Shown here one piece after another: positions 61,501 through 64,000 of a stretch of 64,000 nt of DNA. Made by a program: the position numbers and the translations under genes. The stretch is from positions 496,001 to 560,000 of the forward strand of contig JAHLKG010000008.1 of NCBI GenBank assembly GCA_025526995.1, read 5' to 3'. The notes under the pieces are model-generated. The model saw only the letters and a program-made list of their open reading frames with translations. It was not told the origin of the DNA and ran no database searches. Within the stretch, counting starts at the first letter, position 1. Every line of letters begins with the position of its first letter. The stretch is from Powellomyces hirtus. Its lineage: Eukaryota; Chytridiomycota; Chytridiomycetes; Spizellomycetales; Powellomycetaceae.

Positions 61501-63862
61501 TTATTCTTGTAACTAGCATGGAATAAACAGCTTGAGTGATACCTCACACCAGGAAAAATCAAGCTTCTTACACCGCGCACCTTAGTACAAGAATTGGGGG
61601 CGTGCCGACGGAAGGCGATACTTGCATCCATAGACGACGGACAATCAACATCGCTCGAATGATGACGACTCCAATGTACGACTTGCCTGTGTTTTCGGGG
61701 GGCAGGATCAGTTAATGCGACGTTTGCCTGACAGTGCAGGCATGAACTTTGTCAACGAACCTGTTCCTGGAGGACCATGCGTAAGGTGAACCGGATTAAT
61801 CAAAGCAGCAATGAAACCGCTCATTTGGCCGGGATCCAAGGTAGCCGATTTGACTAGTTCCGTAAGCTCTCTGTGAAGGGCGTTCCAACAGCCTCGATCA
61901 CGCCTGATTTGCACGATAGGTTCAAGCTGACTCTGCGCTATCATATCAGCAATATCTTTCGCAATTTTGTCGTCCGAGATGGTCAGCTCATCGTTCACTT
62001 CAATCGACTCTATAAACGAATTCCCATTGGCTGGGTTTGGTCCGATGTTCAGCAGAGCGCCATTTTGGAATGGTAACTTGAGCTCCCGCTGTTGCGATAA
62101 AGCTTTGAGAACGGGAAGGAACTCTGGGGTGAAGGTAAAAGTGTCGATGATGCAGAAGTAGTCTCCAGCTCGGATTTCGTTTTCCTGAGTATGATGCTGA
62201 AGATTAAACAGCGAGATAGCGAGATCTCCGTTTTCACGGCGGTTTGACTCGTCTCGAGGGTTTTGACGGTCATGCAACACAATCTCTCCCCAGATGATTT
62301 TATCGGCAGGCGAAAGGGAAGCGCCATAACCGGAAAGTTTGACGATTCCGATCAAGCTCGGACTGGTGAGACGACGTGTTGTTCTCCAATGAATGCTGAG
62401 AAGATAGACAGGTTGGAGGATTAATGGCTGAACCATCTGAAAGCATCCCGACAACTTACCCTTGCTGTGGCGGTCTCCGGCTGCGAACCCTCGAGACAAA
62501 GATCCTTCCATCCCAATTTACTTTCCGCACCACGCCATCATACAGGTTTGTAGAAGCTTGGTGAGAAGGAACACCGCACAGTTCCATCCTTCCCTTATCG
62601 GCGCATCGTGCACATAAGGCATTAGCGTGGCGGGGAGCTTGGCAGGCCAGAACCACAGACCCATTGCAGTGGGATGTGCGGCAGCCCAGCCTTTGGAGGT
62701 CATTAGAGGCAGGCCACAAAGGATGACCACACACCTTCAGCTGGTCCTTGTACTTGCACACGGGCTGAAGCGTGTTCCATGCTTCTCCGAACGTCAGACC
62801 CACCCAGATTCGAAGGACTACGTCGAAGTATTGCTCAGGAGACCTATATACTCCGTCGGACCCCAATTTGTCGCCAGGGACTCGCATTTTGGGAAGAGCG
62901 CTGGGCAGGAAATGCTGCGCATCGTTCAGCCACGCCATATTTGCATTCGTCCAATCGGTTACCACAACTTCATTTTCGGAACGATCCTCTGGTAGTTCAT
63001 CCGGTAGATGCGTTTTGATGATCCAGGGTTTCTCCAGGTCGTTGATCAATGCCATGGATTTCACCATCACACTGGAATGTTCAGGGTTGGCGATAGACAA
63101 ATGAGTGCAAAGGTTTGATAAAATTTCTCCGATAGTCTTCTTGATTGTGTCAGTGTCTGTTGGCCACTGGAACTTCAGTAAGCGATTGACCACATTCATC
63201 GACGTTTCGGCAACTCGGACAATTTGAACTTGATTGCTCGCCTTTCCTCGCAGAAGAGACAGGAAGCAAACTAATGCATGCTGACAGTCCGAAATCAAAG
63301 GCGGGGAGACACTACTTGATGACGGCAACATTGCAAGTGACACCATCAGGGCCTCGAGCAGATCCGGGGTCAAACTGTTCGCATAATGAAAACAGTCACA
63401 CCAATCTCGATGAAAACGGGTGACCTTGTCTGCGATTTGCGCCTCAGTAGCAGTCTTCAAGAACTTGACTAGCTTCAAAAGCTCCGGCAGATTCGCAGGT
63501 GGTCCACGTGGCACGCTTGCCATGTCGATCGGTTTCTGGAAAACATTTCCTGTAAAAATGGCTCCCGCGCCCCGTCCGCGACCTCGGAAAGTTGGATTTC
63601 CCCGTCCACGTCCCGAGAAATTTTCATATCCAGATTGAAGGCCTTGACCGCGACCCGTGCCGTTCGCAGGGTGCCCTCGCCCCCGGCCCCAATCAGTGCT
63701 TTGTCCCCGACTTGAGAATTGAGCTCGCCCCCTGCCTCTATCAGCGCTTTCTCCCCGACCTGAAGGTTGAGTCCACCCACGGCCACGTCCACGCCAAGGG
63801 GCGCTACCCTGGACAGAGGAGGAAGAACCACGGCCCCGCGAAGGCGTCGAGTTGCCCAGCAT
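58573..63862 (-). CDS. ZNFX1-like (NFX1-type) helicase-related protein with Cys-His array, apparently lacking the second RecA domain
   Basis: Six exons (63862-62460, 62395-61761, 61686-61581, 61512-59577, 59508-59419, 59361-58573) give about 1,652 residues, all phases closing. An RG-rich N-terminus (about 5-110) precedes an ARM-like helical region and WVGLTFGEAWNTLQ. Walker A GPPGTGKS is near residue 678, its intron splitting it. Then come PPILVLSYKNNAIDELL (motif Ia) and seven C-x2-H units between about 897 and 1109 (ALCKHH, PFCSEH, IYCSYH, NVCAEH, GYCDTH, PYCKAH, YYCIDH). Next is motif II-like ILVEEASEV near 1360, IGDHKQL (motif III), then VNRINVSMFERLI and QRRMRKNICDL (motif IV region). 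Motifs V and VI are absent; the protein ends in a Glu-rich coiled coil and CPCPAGFTWYKCGGGWRC. Family members act in RNA-based immunity and small-RNA inheritance. The start is the first in-frame ATG before the RG repeat. Confidence 0.85.
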
Positions 63863-64000
63863 ACGAATGTGGATAGTTTCTTTGGTAAAATCGTCTGTAA
63901 GAGATATTGTTCCAGCTTGAGACAAGTGGACAAAGGTGTAATTTCGACAGGTCCACGCGATTATGTAGCCGCCGGAGGGTGGCTGTGCAGCTCATTGGAC
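63863..64000. other. Right edge upstream of the ZNFX1-like gene
   Basis: The gene's reading frame stays open upstream of 63862 without an ATG, and a possible 3' splice site (TGCACAG) lies at about 63982, so an extra 5' exon beyond the window cannot be excluded. Confidence 0.4.

Noticed and set aside
63804..63995. Short minus-strand frame starting with ATG at 63995
   Set aside because: It is in a different frame from the ZNFX1-like protein and has no RG-repeat continuity; more likely 5' leader sequence.

Overview
The window is nuclear DNA of a fungus. Genes are interrupted by short GT-AG introns (mostly 55-95 nt), are closely spaced, and encode typical fungal proteins: GID5/ARMC8, Tao3/Mor2 (Furry), a one-polypeptide NADH-GOGAT, a Ptc5-type PP2C, an Avt3-type transporter and a BTB-like family common in fungi. 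A homologue of the axonemal protein SAXO4/PPP1R32 points to a flagellated zoosporic lineage, so a chytrid-like fungus is the best guess (inference). I see no intact transposon, CRISPR array or bacterial operon.

Layout. 0.4-0.8 kb: small ParB-like-fold protein (+). 1.4-4.2 kb: ARMC8/GID5 (+). 4.5-6.2 kb: 14-TM MFS transporter (-). 7.7-9.8 kb: SAXO4-like flagellar protein (+). 10.0-13.7 kb: three minus-strand genes, namely an ankyrin protein, a BTB-like gene carrying an in-frame TGA, and a secreted histidine phosphatase of the MINPP/phytase family. 15.1-17.0 kb: mitochondrial PP2C (+). 17-20 kb: a 3-kb gene-poor stretch in front of a FAR1/WRKY-GCM1-type DNA-binding protein (+, 20.0-22.3 kb). 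22.9 kb: tRNA-Glu(UUC). 23.6-33.9 kb: giant Furry/Tao3 gene (-). 34.5-35.5 kb: ribosomal protein eL42 (-), whose first coding exon is only the ATG. 36.4-40.0 kb: Prp22/DHX8 helicase (+). 40.9-47.3 kb: glutamate synthase (-). 48-51 kb: tRNA plus decayed coding fragments. 51.1-53.5 kb: Avt3-like transporter (+). 53.8-54.8 kb: small single-pass mitochondrial-type protein (-). 55.1-55.4 kb: head-to-head tRNA-Glu(CUC) pair in an extended inverted repeat. 55.8-57.6 kb: Dbp2/DDX5 (-). 58.6-63.9 kb: ZNFX1-like helicase-related protein (-) with a seven-fold Cys-His array and no visible second RecA half.

Functionally most genes are conserved housekeeping functions: protein turnover, RNA processing, ammonium assimilation, translation and cell polarity. 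They do not form one pathway. The most unusual items are the ZNFX1-like protein, five nearly identical tRNA-Glu(CUC) genes within about 19 kb (two as an inverted pair), the BTB-like gene with a single in-frame TGA, the ATG-only exon of eL42 and a folded eL42 intron, and the presence of SAXO4 in a fungus. Exon boundaries were derived by hand from frame continuity and splice consensus; they are good where phases close and protein conservation crosses the junction, and are marked tentative elsewhere.
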